Notes: a model not told the origin generated them from the sequence alone. Shown: positions 45,172-56,689, counted from the first letter of the stretch. The stretch is DNA of 64,000 bases from Tetrapyrgos nigripes (GCA_013368315.1 JAACJM010000007.1:620001-684000), one strand, 5' to 3'. A program made the numbers and translations.

Positions 45172-46770
45172 CTACAGACTCCCATCCTTAGGTAAAGAAA
45201 CTTTCACAACGCCTCTGTGACGCAGCGCAAATCCCACCTTGCCCCATTCCTCATCACTGCGACGGACCATGTCATCTCTCACTTCCCATGGAGTTTCCCA
45301 AAGCTCAAATTTGCAGCCCACTGGTAAGATCTGATCTAAAACGCACACGACTACTGAGCTCCATTTTGGATCTAGGCGAGATTGGCCAATATGGAGAAAT
45401 TCGAGACGCTGGAAGCGACTCAGTGTGTCCAACTTCAATGCATCGGGAGCCCCATCGTCACTATCAGAGGGGTGAAAAACCGGCGAGATGAGGACCATAA
45501 GATGCCGGAGTTTGAGGGCGTGCTTTGCAAGATCTATTAGCCCTCGAAGAGTTGGCATCGTATCTGGAACCTCATCCGGACAGGCATCCAGTTCCAAGCT
45601 TTCCAAGCATGGTAAGCTCCGTCCAATAGAGAAGAGTTCCACATCGGTCATGGAGACGGTGACAGATCCCAAGTAGAGACGAGACAGAGTCTCTGCCTGC
45701 AGGAGCGATCGGAAATCATTGAATCCAAAGCTAGCTTCCATGTAGTAGTAGAGGCTGAGCTCCGTGATCTGAGGCAACGAGCCAATCAACCCAAAGAGAC
45801 GCAGGCACTCTGCAGAGGTAACAGTGTGATCACCGTCAATGTCAACCTCTAGTATGCGTAGCGACGGCATTGGATGAGTTTCAAGGAGCAGGGTAAGTGC
45901 TTCCACCGTGCACACAGGTAAGTCCAAGTGTGTGAGAGATGGAAAGGGTATACGTTCATGAGATGGCTGGAAAACACATACACTACCACACCTGAGGGAT
46001 TGAAGACTTTGGCAGTGCTCTGCAACCGCCCCAAAGATGTTGGACCAGTCGCATTGGTCGTTGCCCGTTGGGAGGTCAGCCTTAACCAAAGCAGGGAGTT
46101 TTGTGCACAAGTTGGCTATGTCCCGAGACATCTCCTTGTCAATGTCATGTTCGAACCAAATGCTGAGGGATGTGAGGTGAGACATTTGTTTTGCAATTGT
46201 CTTCCAAATCGATGCGGATCGGAACCGAAGAGGATGTTCAAACCAGTCGAAATGCTCCACGTTTGGATTCATGAGTAGTACAAGTGTTGCAAAGTCATCG
46301 GTAGGAGACAATAGACCATCCTCAGATACGTAGAGTCGACGGAGTTTAGGGAAGAGTTTGAAAGAGGCTGGACGAGTTCCCCCGATCGTTTGCAGGAGAT
46401 GGAAATTGTCTTCTGTGAGGTCCACGTGTAGTTCACGTACTGCACGAGAGTACAGTGTGTCAAAGCGCTCCCAAGCAGCAAGGTTGGGAAGGGAGTCAAA
46501 AACCTGTCATGAGAACACGTCGACGAGTTCTTAGTCACGTCGGAACTGCTCAAAGGTTGAAGGACATACCATCACATCTCCTGTATCCCTCTTTCTAACG
46601 GCCCCAAGAGCACGAGCGACGGTTTCGATGTCATGGACAATCTCCCAATACGCGTGCAGCGCGTCTGCCTTCCAGGCATCACATACGAATACACAAGCAC
46701 GTAAAGATTTTCGATCAACGAGGTGTAATATATGCTGGCGGAGCTCCGGTATCAACAAGACCGAGTGCAT
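45172..46770 (-). CDS. F-box-like protein with leucine-rich segments (intact copy)
   Basis: Two exons on -: 46570-46770 and 45172-46503; 510 aa. The N-terminus MHSVLLIPELRQHILHLVDR with SLRACVFVCDAWKADAL is F-box-like. The rest is irregular leucine-rich segments such as LPALVKADL, LPCLESLELDACP and FPSLTHLDLP, as in Agaricomycete F-box proteins that would recruit targets to an SCF ubiquitin ligase. The ATG at 46770 matches the start of the paralogue at 31282; an upstream in-frame ATG at 46824 is less likely. Its leader and 3' flank match those of the 30-33 kb copies, so it moved here as a block. The F-box domain is short and degenerate, so Skp1 binding is inferred. Confidence 0.75.
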
Positions 46771-47029
46771 GTCTATGATGGACGGAGCAAGGCGAAGGAG
46801 CCCGACAAAGTGAAGTGAAGTCAAGGACGCCCGGTCAAGGTTCTGATACTTGACGGTGAGGTTATGTCAGAGACTCTGGCAAGGTATGCAAACGCTTCAA
46901 TTGCCACCAAAGGAGAGTGAAAGTTCGGAGATTGTATTTCGCAGTGAAGATGTGAAAGATGACAGTATGAAATGAAGCTCCGCGGAACCCATTCTTGACC
47001 ATTTCCTTTGGGAACGGCGTCGCGAGAAC

Positions 47030-47705
47030 GAGTACTAAAAATCTCGGGTTTGGCTGACGCAAAACTGTTCTCTTTCTTTTCTCTTCTCTCTGCTCTGCTA
47101 CCTTCATATGTCGTTGCAACCGAAACGCATCTGCACAAACTACCTCATATATCCTTTTTCTGCTACAATGCAGGACATCCAAATCCTTCTCTCCAACCCG
47201 TCGAGATGAAGTTCATCTCAAAGGATATTGCCACCTCAACGTCTCCTCCGCAGCTGGCGCCATCTACCTAGAGATTCTCAAAAGACGCCTGGTCTCCCAT
47301 CCTCACTCTCAAATCTACTCTCATCTCCCTACAATCTCCCAGACTCCAGAGCCAAATGATCCTCAAGGTACCGAGGTAGCGAAGCATTATACAACTAGTC
47401 AAGAGATTGGGAGGAGACGCCTGCTTATTGGACGTAGATTTATGCTGGTGGTCCGGGGCCGAAGGGGAGCAAGGGAGATAAGGCGAAGGAAGATAAGGCA
47501 GGGATGGGTAAGTTGGTATTCCCGAGGGCTAAAGCGGTGAGCAATGTCTTCTCGTTTCTTTCTGGTCTTTCAGTCACCTTCCTAACGCATACTTTTTCTC
47601 TTTGCTTTACAGATCGACGTCCTCAAGTGACTCAACTATCGACGCTCCAATGTCGCCATATCTAGTCTGAAGACAGGATAGTGGAGGAGTTGCTCAAATG
47701 ATAAT
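47030..47705 (+). pseudogene. Dead duplicate of UBC1 3' half
   Basis: Similarity to UBC1 begins inside its intron 2 and runs through exons 3 and 4. The segment for QPVEMKFISK is readable, but the active-site string GAICLDIL has become GAIYLEIL with Tyr for the catalytic Cys. Single-base changes shift the frame several times, much of the linker is deleted, and the UBA exon has an early stop after IDVLK. The splice sites of intron 3 are still visible, so this is a DNA duplication and not a retrocopy. Confidence 0.85.
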
Positions 47706-48250
47706 GACGATGCTGCTTGAAGCTTGTAACCAGAACTGTGTTGTATGTGTTGCCTCTGTACGTGTGGAGCAATTAACAGTGAACCGGTTTTAAATCAAAG
47801 TAAAAGTCCTTGCAAACCTCATCGCCTGCACCCACCGAGCCGAAAGACCTTATTGCTCTACTCCGTCTGACTCCTGCGGCAGTCTTCGCTCTATTGCTGT
47901 CAGCGTTCTACGTAGAGGTAGAACGGGTAGTGGTTAGCTGGTTCCGTACTGACGGTCCATGTTGCGAGCGTTCCACTGCGTCCAGACCTCAATAACATTC
48001 TTAAAAATGTGGAGGTCGTCTCTCACCATCTTCATTATTGCCCCATAAAGCAGTCGAAGTAGTACAGTCATTCCAGAGAAACCGTATAAATACATAGACA
48101 GTGACTGTAAAAAAGCGGAAAGCGGGAAATGCTCATCATTGTGAAAGTAAACTGTAGCTCCCTACAGTCGCCACCAGTGCCGCTGCCGAAATACACGATC
48201 AGGAGTCCTAGCATTGAGGAAAGTGGCAAAGTTTGACAATCACTTGAGGC
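47706..48250. repeat. UBC1 3' flank, copy B
   Basis: Counterpart of 39391-40300, lying between the dead UBC1 copy and the 3' end of Argonaute. No gene is seen. Confidence 0.7.
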
Positions 48251-48383
48251 ATCGGATTGAGTAAAGTACATCATCATCAAAGCATACATTCCGGAGTCGT
48301 ACATATCCTCGTGTTTGCAAACTACCTATCAAAAAGTCCACTACCATTCTGTCAGAGTACGCAGTCGCCAAGTGCTCGAGATA

Positions 48384-51300
48384 TCAAAGGAAATACATTA
48401 TCGGAGCGACATTGTTATGCACCGTCTTAAACTCTGCCTTCCACTGAGCAATGTTCACTTCCCGTCCACGACCATTATCACTGCCATGAGAGCTAACACC
48501 GTCAGATTGGTGGAGGGTTGAGGAGGGGCTCAAGTGGTATGCTAGGCGGGAGCAGGCGAGCTGAATTAAAAGAAGAAATGGAAAGTAAGGTGTTCGTCAG
48601 TTACCAGTTGAAGAAGAAAGTGATGAAACTTACGTCGGCATCTGTGCATGAGATTACGGGAGAGAAGGATAAAAAAGGAAGATTGTCAGCTATCGGTTCG
48701 TCTGCGGAAAACTTTTGACCAACGCACAATAGACGGGGGCTGGGATAGACACTGAGCGTGTCGCTTTTGCATAAATATGGCACAGAGAGAAAGACAATTC
48801 TTGAAGCCTGCATGTGCAATGTAAGGAACAATCCACAATGAACAGAGAGAGGCACACACTGGCTAGTGTTATAGTTGTAAATCTCGTCCTCGATAACGGT
48901 ATAATGGCTTGAGCGAGCGGCTATAAGCACAAAGGAAGGGCTCAGTCATATATCACAGCATCATCATCAGAAAAGAAAAGGTACTCACTGCCCTGAATTG
49001 CGGAGTGCGACTGAAGATAAAAGTCGGTAGTCAACGGATGCTTCAATTCATTGGTCGCAAAACCTGCTAGGCAGTTTCCTTTTCCATCATCAGCAGGACT
49101 ATAAATGTTATGAGTGAACAATGTCTATCGGGAAAAGGAAACCTGTCACTTACCTGTCTTTGTCGGGGAAGAAAGTAATATGGTGCCGTTTGCCAACGAC
49201 GATGTAGGTCAGCTTTGGCTTGTCCCCTTTCAGATTGCGCTTGATCCATAGATCATTAACAGCCGCTGCATACAATCAGTACAAGCTTAAATGAAAGAAA
49301 CTCAAGTCACCTACATCGAATCTGCTCGACCTCATTCGCCGCGACAGTCGAAAACTCTCCTTCACTCAGGCCATCTCGATAAAAGAGGATTTTCTGTGGG
49401 GGATACTTGTTCACCCGGCCGAATTGATCGATGGCTGCGGAAACCATGGGACCAAGATTGACGATGGCTTCCATCCTTGGCTCTTGAACGTCCGTAAATG
49501 TTACGTAGGAGGTTCCATCACGGTCTCGAGACCAAACGAGGCTGGTTACGGAAGGTCGCGGTAAGCCAGGGCTGGGGTGTCCCACATCAGCACCTATTGG
49601 AAAGAAACGAAGAATGAGAACACGGAAATTCAAGAGTATGCAAGTTCTACTCACCCATTATCATAAACGGTGCCTGTTTAAGTCGTTGGAAGACTGGCGA
49701 CTCAACCGTAAAGTTTCGCCCACCCAATCGCAAGTTGATTCTGTAATGTCTTCATTGATTTCAGGACTATCAGTAAAAGATGTATGGACATACTTCAAAG
49801 CAACATTTTCATAATACTGAGTATTTGCTTGACGTAACTTCGAACTGCGAATGCACTGGGTTGGAATACCTGTAAAGCAGAGAGCAGATATCAATGTACA
49901 TGTTTAGAAAACATCAAATGCAACTAAAGCAAAAAGGTTGTCTACACACCAGTTTGAATATCCGACCAATATTTGACAGCTTGCCGGAGATTGGGATTAT
50001 TCCGGTCGGGGCAAATGACCACTACAAGTGTCTTCTTGCCCTGTTCGAAATCTTTCATCAGCATTTTCTGCACCTCCTGTAGGCCTCTTTCATAGGCCTG
50101 TTCATTGAATACCCTAACCGCCTTCACATCTGCTGCATCTAGAAGACATAGTCAGAATCTTACAGGGGTAGATCAAAGATGATCCGTAACATACACATGC
50201 CTGCAAAGAAATCATAATGAGTACAACACGCTCCAATTCGCTGAAACAGTACTACTCACCCAGTCGTTCACACGCCGTCTTGAGATGCGAGGCTACTTGA
50301 GCCAATTGAGACTCATTTTGAGACACCCCGTCGAAAGATACAACGACCCAGCATTCAAGCTTGCTTGGACCTGATACCAACTGGTTCCTAAGATTCCAGG
50401 CCCCATTAGGAGGTGTCTGCGAGAAGATGACTTTTGGTCAGTTCGACGTTGCAAAAGCAAAACACCAAAGACACTCACTATAGGTGCTCCCCGGAATTTG
50501 ACATCAGGAATTGCAAGGAAGCGACCGGTGATGATGAGAGGGATTTGGCTGACTTGCACACCGGCTTCGAGGAGGTACTCAGAGTTTGCATAGCTCAAGA
50601 CCTTGAACAGATAGCTGTCAGCCAAATTCGGAACATAATCGCATAGGAAACTGAAACACGTACTGGGGAATCAAGTTTAACATCTCTAGAACCCCGACCG
50701 GTTATGGCTGCGAGACGTTCGCCGGGTCTCAAAGTTGCAAATCTGACCACATCGGCCGTTTTGTCATCGGGGACCTTTTGCTTGTAGATTTGACCGGGTT
50801 TCAAAATGCAACATTCCATTGGTACAACGACCTTCACATCGGCGTTTGGAGGAGACAGTATGAGGCCAACCATACGAGGATAGCTCAGTACGATGCCATA
50901 GCAAGACTGAAGGTATTGCTGTGGGAGAAAGACGTGTTATTAGCGGACATTGGGAACCCGACTAACAAAGACACAGACACACATACCTGCACTGTCATTG
51001 TTTCACCATCCTTTGAAAACTCGAATTCTCCTGCACGCGGTTCAAGCCCCCGAATCGCTCTTATCTTTTTCTCACCAGTCCTCAATTCGATCTCGATTTT
51101 GAGATTTCTCAGAAAACTCTTCAGCTTGCGAAAACCTAGCTCCGAATCGTTGAAGTAAAGGTCTCGTGGGTTCCGAATACCAAGGAAAGACATGGCCAGG
51201 TCCACAACCGGTCCACCTTTGTAACTGAGGAAAGATCAGTATTAAAGCAGGGAAGAACACAAGCAAAAGAAACTTGCACGGTTGCCATGGTCGTGTCCAC

Positions 51301-52447
51301 ATTTACAATCATCCTGTCTGCAAGCGGCCTGACAGACCTAATAATACACGCTATGAGATTTAGATAAACGCTGAAGCAATCTTCAGACTCACTGGAAGAA
51401 CCCCCGCCAAAGTTCCAGACCTCCACCAATATCGCCGGCACCAGGATTCGAGTAGAAAGCTCTGGCTGTATGAACCAAGCTGTTTCTGTTAAGAGATGAT
51501 TCATCAATCAACGCACAGCTCTGGTAGAGGATGGAGGGGCTTACTGATTTGGAACTTGGCAGAGTAAGAGTTGCAGTAGATTTGTTGCTGTAGTGGTCTT
51601 CTCATCTGACTTGACCCCGCTCGCCAATTGTTTCAGATGGCTTAAGAGGATGTCAGATGCTGCCGAGGTGATCAAGCAGTGTGCTGATACTACTCACTCG
51701 GTTTTGACGGGCTCTGCAGAAGTCGCAGCGATACGTATGGTGCATACGCCACGTTGACCAGCCATTGGTCGGGTGTGGTGACGATCACTCATGCTCATAC
51801 TGAATGTAAACTAAGAAGCATTGTCATTTGGGAGGCACGAAGGAATGAACGTGAAGACTCACATCTTGATATTCGTGAACTTGGAGCCGTCGTGGCGAAA
51901 AAAGAATCCTAGTGCCATCAAATATGCACTTGGGCGTGAAGAAATCCGGGTTGACGACGTTTTGGAGCTTGTGGATCAATTCTTGTCGCCTGTTGAAGTT
52001 CTTAATCTCGGGGCTAAACGCTGTAGATTGATGTGGATCAGGACATGAAGCCGCCTCTGAGACTGTGGGTCATGGCACCTACCGACTGGATATTAGAACG
52101 TCAATGAAGGATTGGGAGACAAAAAATTAGCTCGGCGAATTAGGATCGTTAACGTTGCATCGATAACTCACCGTCATATTGATAATATTCTTTCTGAGGA
52201 AGCCTGCCGTGTTCGACACAAAAAAGTCAGTGATGATTGGCTCAGTATAAAAAAGCGAGCGACGTTACTTTGTGATGGAAAAACAATTAGTTTTCAACTT
52301 GATATCGATGTCGGGAGGTGGGCGCGAATGGGCTTGTACCGGCGGACCACCCCGACCTCGAAAGCTAGACCCGCCTCCGCCTCCACCACGACCTCCACCG
52401 AATCCGCCACGACCTCGACCTCGACCTTGATAGGGTTGTTGGTACAT
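48384..52447 (-). CDS. Argonaute (RNA-silencing effector), one apparent frameshift
   Basis: Binds small RNAs and silences matching transcripts. I can place 22 exons on - between 52447 and 48384, giving about 885 aa once one base is discounted. The N-terminus is RGG-rich (RGRGRGGFGGGRGGG). PAZ-region strings include GGGLELWRGFFQSVRP; MID has LECWVVVSFDGVSQ. PIWI shows the catalytic tetrad: Asp in GADVGHP, Glu in RMEAIV, Asp in YRDGLSEG and His in SSHYTV. The end is APIMYFL. Exons of 6 nt (50195-50200) and 8 nt (48634-48641) and a GC-AG intron (51225-51277) are needed. All phases fit except at an A6 run (51898-51903), where one base must be dropped to join IFDGTRILF to HDGSKFTNIK. This is a sequence error or a recent null allele. 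Confidence 0.85.
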
Positions 52448-53011
52448 AGAGTATATCGCGTTGCCTGGAAGTCTGAAGCAAGTCTGAAGACGACTGAAAA
52501 CACTCCGCGTCCGATTGCCAGCAAATTGCCAGTGCCACTACCAATCGCTTTCCTCTTTATACCTACGAGACACTGGCAGTGCGAGACAACATGTTTCAGG
52601 GTACAGATTGCAGAGAACATTCTGATTCGCTGGAATCAGACAGACAAAAAGGTCCCTCTGACTTATGATCATGAAAACGCGCAAGGGTGTCCATTTTTTG
52701 AGTTGTTTTGGAAAAGAGAGGCCTAGAACACAATATATTTGAGATTCAATCTGGAGAAAGAGATCCATTTCGACGAATGCGGCGATTTGAAGACAAAAAA
52801 CAGTAATGAGGAGGTCCTGATCATGGTTAGAAATGAAGATACAGCCTGGGCAAAAGCCGCAAATGGCCCCAAGTGCCGGTCAAGCTGCACGTTCAAAATG
52901 GAACTCTCAAAGACATGTGCGCCTAAATATTTTATAATTCTTATTCTACATTCTTTTCTTCTAGTAATTTCTTCTCTAAAACGCTCTACTAGTCATCGAT
53001 ATCATGATCGA
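52448..53011. other. Intergenic, nothing secure
   Basis: Upstream of Argonaute and downstream of MTAP. No gene or RNA is supported. Confidence 0.4.
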
Positions 53012-54162
53012 TCAATCAGAAAAGTACTCTGGTAAAATGAAGGCCAATTTCTTCCTATCCTCGGGATTCTGCTGCTCAGATCGGGACATGATCGAGAATT
53101 GCATGGTTCCAACCTCTTGGAGAAGGAGGTTCTTGCTTTCCTTGGACCCTGAGCTGATGGCTTGATGGAGGTCTTCGAGGATGGTAGCAACGACGTGACG
53201 CGAGGTGTCAGCATTTGCTTTGAGCGTCTTGAAGACTTCAGCTGCAGTGACAGTTTCTGAATGAGGGCGCCACGCGTCGTAGTCGGTGGCAGTGGCAACG
53301 AGACCGTAGCTGGGTAAAGAAAGAACATCAGTCGATCTGGGAATTTCAAGGACAGAAAAAGGCATAACGCACCTCAACTCAGCTTCCCTAGCCAACTTTG
53401 CCTCAGGCAAGACACTCATATTGATGAGGTCTCCTCCCCATTGACGATACATGATGCTTTCTACACGTGTAGAAAACTGTGGACCTTCCATACAGACTAT
53501 GCATTTATCCGTGAACAACTTTACGCCACGACCTTCTTCTTCCAATGCCTTTGAGACTTTCTCTTCGAGCCATTTGACAAATTTGGTACTGAATGGGTCA
53601 CCGAATGACGCGTGCGCAACAATAGTTGTGCCTTCGAAAAAGGAAACGGGTCTGACGCCTTTGGTGCGATCGATGATTTGGGTTGGAAGGGCAAATGATC
53701 CGGGGGAGATTTCTTCGCGAAGAGAGCCAACGGCGGAGAAGGCTAGAATGACGCGAACGCCCAGGGACTTCAGTGCAGCAATATTCGCCCGAGCTGGAAC
53801 TGTAGATGGATGGAAAGTGTGTCCTATACCATGGCGAGCGAGGAAGGCGACTCGAGTGCCGGATGGAAGAGAACAGATCGCAATGGGCGAACTAGGAAAA
53901 CCCCAAGGCTAGAATTTGGCTTGTATCAGACGTGCAAGGTGACAGTCAAGGGATGATTGCACACCGTTTCTGGATTTACATGTTCCCTGAGACGAAAGGT
54001 GAATGGAACAGACGAGTCGACAGTGGTAACTTCTTACACCAACGTAAGATTGTCCAAGTGGTACAGGCCGCTTCCACCGATGACACCGATGAGTACTGGA
54101 AATTGTCGATACGTGAATGAACTTCCTTGCAATCATAAATCCTTACCTTTCGAGCTCGACAT
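53012..54162 (-). CDS. S-methyl-5'-thioadenosine phosphorylase
   Basis: Splits methylthioadenosine (from polyamine synthesis) with phosphate into adenine and methylthioribose-1-phosphate, feeding methionine salvage; cytosolic. Five exons on -: 54147-54162, 54038-54095, 53965-53986 (22 nt), 53373-53908 and 53012-53309; 309 aa. Motifs: VLIGVIGGSGLYHLDNLT, VNPETPWGFPSSP, FLARHGIGHTFHPSTVPARA and CMEGPQFSTRVESIMYRQWG, then NMSVLPEAKLAREAEL and TDYDAWR. An apparent TAA after exon 2 is removed by a GTAAGA intron. The last intron is 63 bp and has no stop, so reading through it would give a longer but non-family protein. The symbol is that of the yeast orthologue. Confidence 0.92.
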
Positions 54163-54684
54163 GGTTGAGGAATTAGGACAAGGTGAAAAACCGAGGTGGC
54201 TGTGTTCATCCGAAAATCCTTCATTCTTGTATGTACACAATTTGTCTACGAGCGTTCTATGTATGGGTTACAAGAAATATACTGGTAGAGTACATTATGG
54301 AGATGATGATGTTCAAACTGACGTGCCAGAATCCTTCCCTTCACGACACTTGGCTTTCAAGCAAAGTCGCAACGGCGCGTAGTGTGTGCTGAAAAGGCTC
54401 CAGACCCTCAAGTTTGGCGAAGGAGAGGGCTGCTGGCGCAGGATGAATCCTGAGTTGGATTACTGCACAGTGAGTGATTAAGCTGAAGTACCCGGAAACT
54501 TCAGTAGACTTGAGCTATCCCAAAATGACATGTACATGAGTCTGGTGGGTTCAGCGAGTGGTCTGAAGTGGTTGCTCTCCAGGAGGCTACCCGCATCATA
54601 CAATGCCGCCTGAGTGATCCTAGGGCCACATCAAGACCTTCCTTTCCAGTACCCACCATCTTCCTCGCCGCACACATTCCTCTT
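54163..54684. other. Intergenic, nothing secure
   Basis: MTAP upstream region and 3' side of the first F-box gene of the array. No gene is supported. Confidence 0.4.
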
Positions 54685-56340
54685 TTACAACAACCTCGAC
54701 TCGCAAAACAACCTTAACCCCAGCCTTCTATAATCTCCCAGCAAATTACCCAACTCTTGTACATCCAGTACCATATCGTCCTTACTGAGCAATGCTAGGA
54801 TTCTGACCTCAGCCAAACGCTCCACACTGCTAAAACTATTAACTGCAGCACTGGCACTGGCTGTGATAGACTCCGAACTTGAACTTGTACTCTCAGACCC
54901 AGATCTGGTCCATCTCGACACCACGACGTCAGCAATAACTTTCGTGGGTAAGGTGCCGTGAAGACGAAGGTCCAGAGAATGAAGGTGTTTGAGGTGCAGT
55001 AAAGATGGAGAGGGCCCGGGGTCGTTGGAAAATACGGTGTCGGGATCATAATGGAGGGTCAGGGATTGGAGGAACTTGGCTGTGAGGATGCTGTTGGTGT
55101 ACGGATATTTTGGTCCAATTTTCTCGTGAATGGTCAAGGAGGTGAGGGCGGGTAACGCTGAAAGCAACTCTATTGCTTCATCGTCAGAGAGAGGAAAGTT
55201 GGTTAATGATAGAGACGTGATAGTGCAGGCTGAGCGTTCTAGGAAGGACGGAAAGCAATCGTCTTCGAAAAGACTGGTGCAAGCAGTAGGAGGAGATCTT
55301 GAATCGCCTGCGATACTGAAAGACACCAATTGGGGGAGAGTGAGCCACTGGAAGTAATGATGAAAATGTGGGTCCTTTTGGTCCACGACAATGGAGAGCG
55401 AACACAAGTGACGCAGCATTAAAGGTCGAGTATACGTATCGCCTGAACCAGAACTGTACGGGCACTGATATATCGCAACTTCACGGACTTCACTCGCCAG
55501 AGAGAGTCCATGAAGAACAGTATCAAAAAGCACGGTTTGAAAGGTAAAATGTGTGATTTGTGTCCATGGAAGTCCCAGCCCTTCTACTCCGCACATAACA
55601 ACGACTTTCCTAAGACTCGGTGCGACTTCAAAAGTACCCAATTGCACCTCGTCATCCCGGTCTACCATATTCAGAACCTGGAGTAAAGGCAGTTTTCCCT
55701 CGACAATGTCTAGAGCATCCATCATCTCTCGTATATCCAAAGTCACCTCCCTCCAGCGATGTGATTGTGCAAGCAGCATGAATAGCATGTCCTGGGCAGG
55801 ATCGTCCTCAGGACTGAATTCTACTATATCTGGCATTGAAATTGTCAGGTATAGTGGGTGTTGTTGAGATAGTTCGAGATGTAGCGCGAGGAGGGGAACG
55901 CAGAAGCTGTAGACTGCAGCACCAACGAACAGTGATGACCACAGTGAGGGAATCCTTCGCGCAAGATCTCTCCAGCCTGCGCAGATTGAAGAGAGAAGAA
56001 GTGGTGGGCAGCAAATCACGTCGCCGAAGGTGGTAGGCTCACTACAAGTGAACTCGAACACCAACGCGACGACTTCGCACGGAAGTTTTCGAATTGGTGC
56101 CAAAAGTGATTTATATCGCAATGCTATCCATTCCAGCTGTTCCTGTTCGGCAATACTGGATGCTAAGCCAGGTATCTCGTCCGTGATTCGTCGTAGTTCG
56201 CGTTCCGTTTTGGAGAGACACTGGGAAATGTTTTCGGGATCAGGTGTATAGCAGCCGTAGTTGGAGCGAAGTAAGGTGTTGATGCGCTGTATTTCATGTT
56301 CTGACGGCTCGGTGCCATGGCACTGGGCGTCGGGTTCCAT
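54685..56340 (-). CDS. F-box protein, array member 1
   Basis: Single exon, 551 aa. The N-terminal INTLLRSNYGCYTPDPE is shared by the four array members and is followed by a helical segment. The F-box core is LLAPIRKLPCEVVALVFEFT, then LLSSICAGWRDLARRIPSLW. The rest is leucine-rich with a repeated pattern such as SCTITSLSLTNFPLSDDEAI and SALPALTSLTIHE. It probably serves as a substrate receptor for an SCF ubiquitin ligase; the target is unknown. Its F-box has Cys where the usual LPPE has Pro (LPCE). It is the most diverged of the four. The ATG at 56340 is the first in frame. Confidence 0.85.
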   Translation of the reverse strand: MEPDAQCHGTEPSEHEIQRINTLLRSNYGCYTPDPENISQCLSKTERELRRITDEIPGLASSIAEQEQLEWIALRYKSLLAPIRKLPCEVVALVFEFTCSEPTTFGDVICCPPLLLSSICAGWRDLARRIPSLWSSLFVGAAVYSFCVPLLALHLELSQQHPLYLTISMPDIVEFSPEDDPAQDMLFMLLAQSHRWREVTLDIREMMDALDIVEGKLPLLQVLNMVDRDDEVQLGTFEVAPSLRKVVVMCGVEGLGLPWTQITHFTFQTVLFDTVLHGLSLASEVREVAIYQCPYSSGSGDTYTRPLMLRHLCSLSIVVDQKDPHFHHYFQWLTLPQLVSFSIAGDSRSPPTACTSLFEDDCFPSFLERSACTITSLSLTNFPLSDDEAIELLSALPALTSLTIHEKIGPKYPYTNSILTAKFLQSLTLHYDPDTVFSNDPGPSPSLLHLKHLHSLDLRLHGTLPTKVIADVVVSRWTRSGSESTSSSSESITASASAAVNSFSSVERLAEVRILALLSKDDMVLDVQELGNLLGDYRRLGLRLFCESRLL

Positions 56341-56689
56341 GAAAAGTGAAGGGAGGAAGCAAGGCGAATTATCTTATCTTATCTGGCTCTTATCCTTTCC
56401 GAAGAAAATCTCTTGTCTGCAATTCACTGCGTGCACATCAAGATATGATGAGCGTTTTATTCTGAAGATGTCTTGAAGATACTACAAAGCGCTGAGGATA
56501 TCTTGATAGATCAGAGCATCTTCAAGATATCTTCAGAATACGCCATTGATTATATTTTCATCTGCATCCAGTGATTCTAGATTGAAGCGCAAACAATTAT
56601 GGCATATACATGAAGCTTTGAGTAAAAGCATAACTGGATACAAACAAGTAAGTATGTAGAAAAAGAAAAAACACAACAGCAGAATAAAG
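56341..56689. other. Spacer with inverted repeat
   Basis: The spacer between array members 1 and 2. It holds the inverted repeat at 56458-56541 and an AT-rich 3' region; no gene is seen. Confidence 0.5.
56458..56541. repeat. Inverted repeat, about 25 bp arms
   Basis: Left arm 56458-56482 (TATTCTGAAGATGTCTTGAA and on) pairs with right arm 56516-56541 with about two mismatches, separated by a 33 bp loop. The arms are built of GAAGAT-like units. It may be the remains of a small transposon or a transcript hairpin. Confidence 0.7.

Noticed and set aside
44600..48730. Direct repeats at 44.6-45.0 and 48.4-48.7 kb as LTRs of a retroelement
   Set aside because: They encode the Argonaute C-terminus (ending APIMYFL) on -, lack TG...CA ends, and the interval holds an F-box gene and a UBC1 fragment, not gag/pol.
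51905..51930. A 21-nt intron (GTGCAT to ACTAG) to repair the Argonaute frame
   Set aside because: Far too short for a spliceosomal intron, and it would delete the conserved CIFDGT segment.
54026..54037. Nonsense codon in methylthioadenosine phosphorylase
   Set aside because: The TAA lies in an intron starting GTAAGA; splicing gives LTLVEHVNPETPWG in frame.
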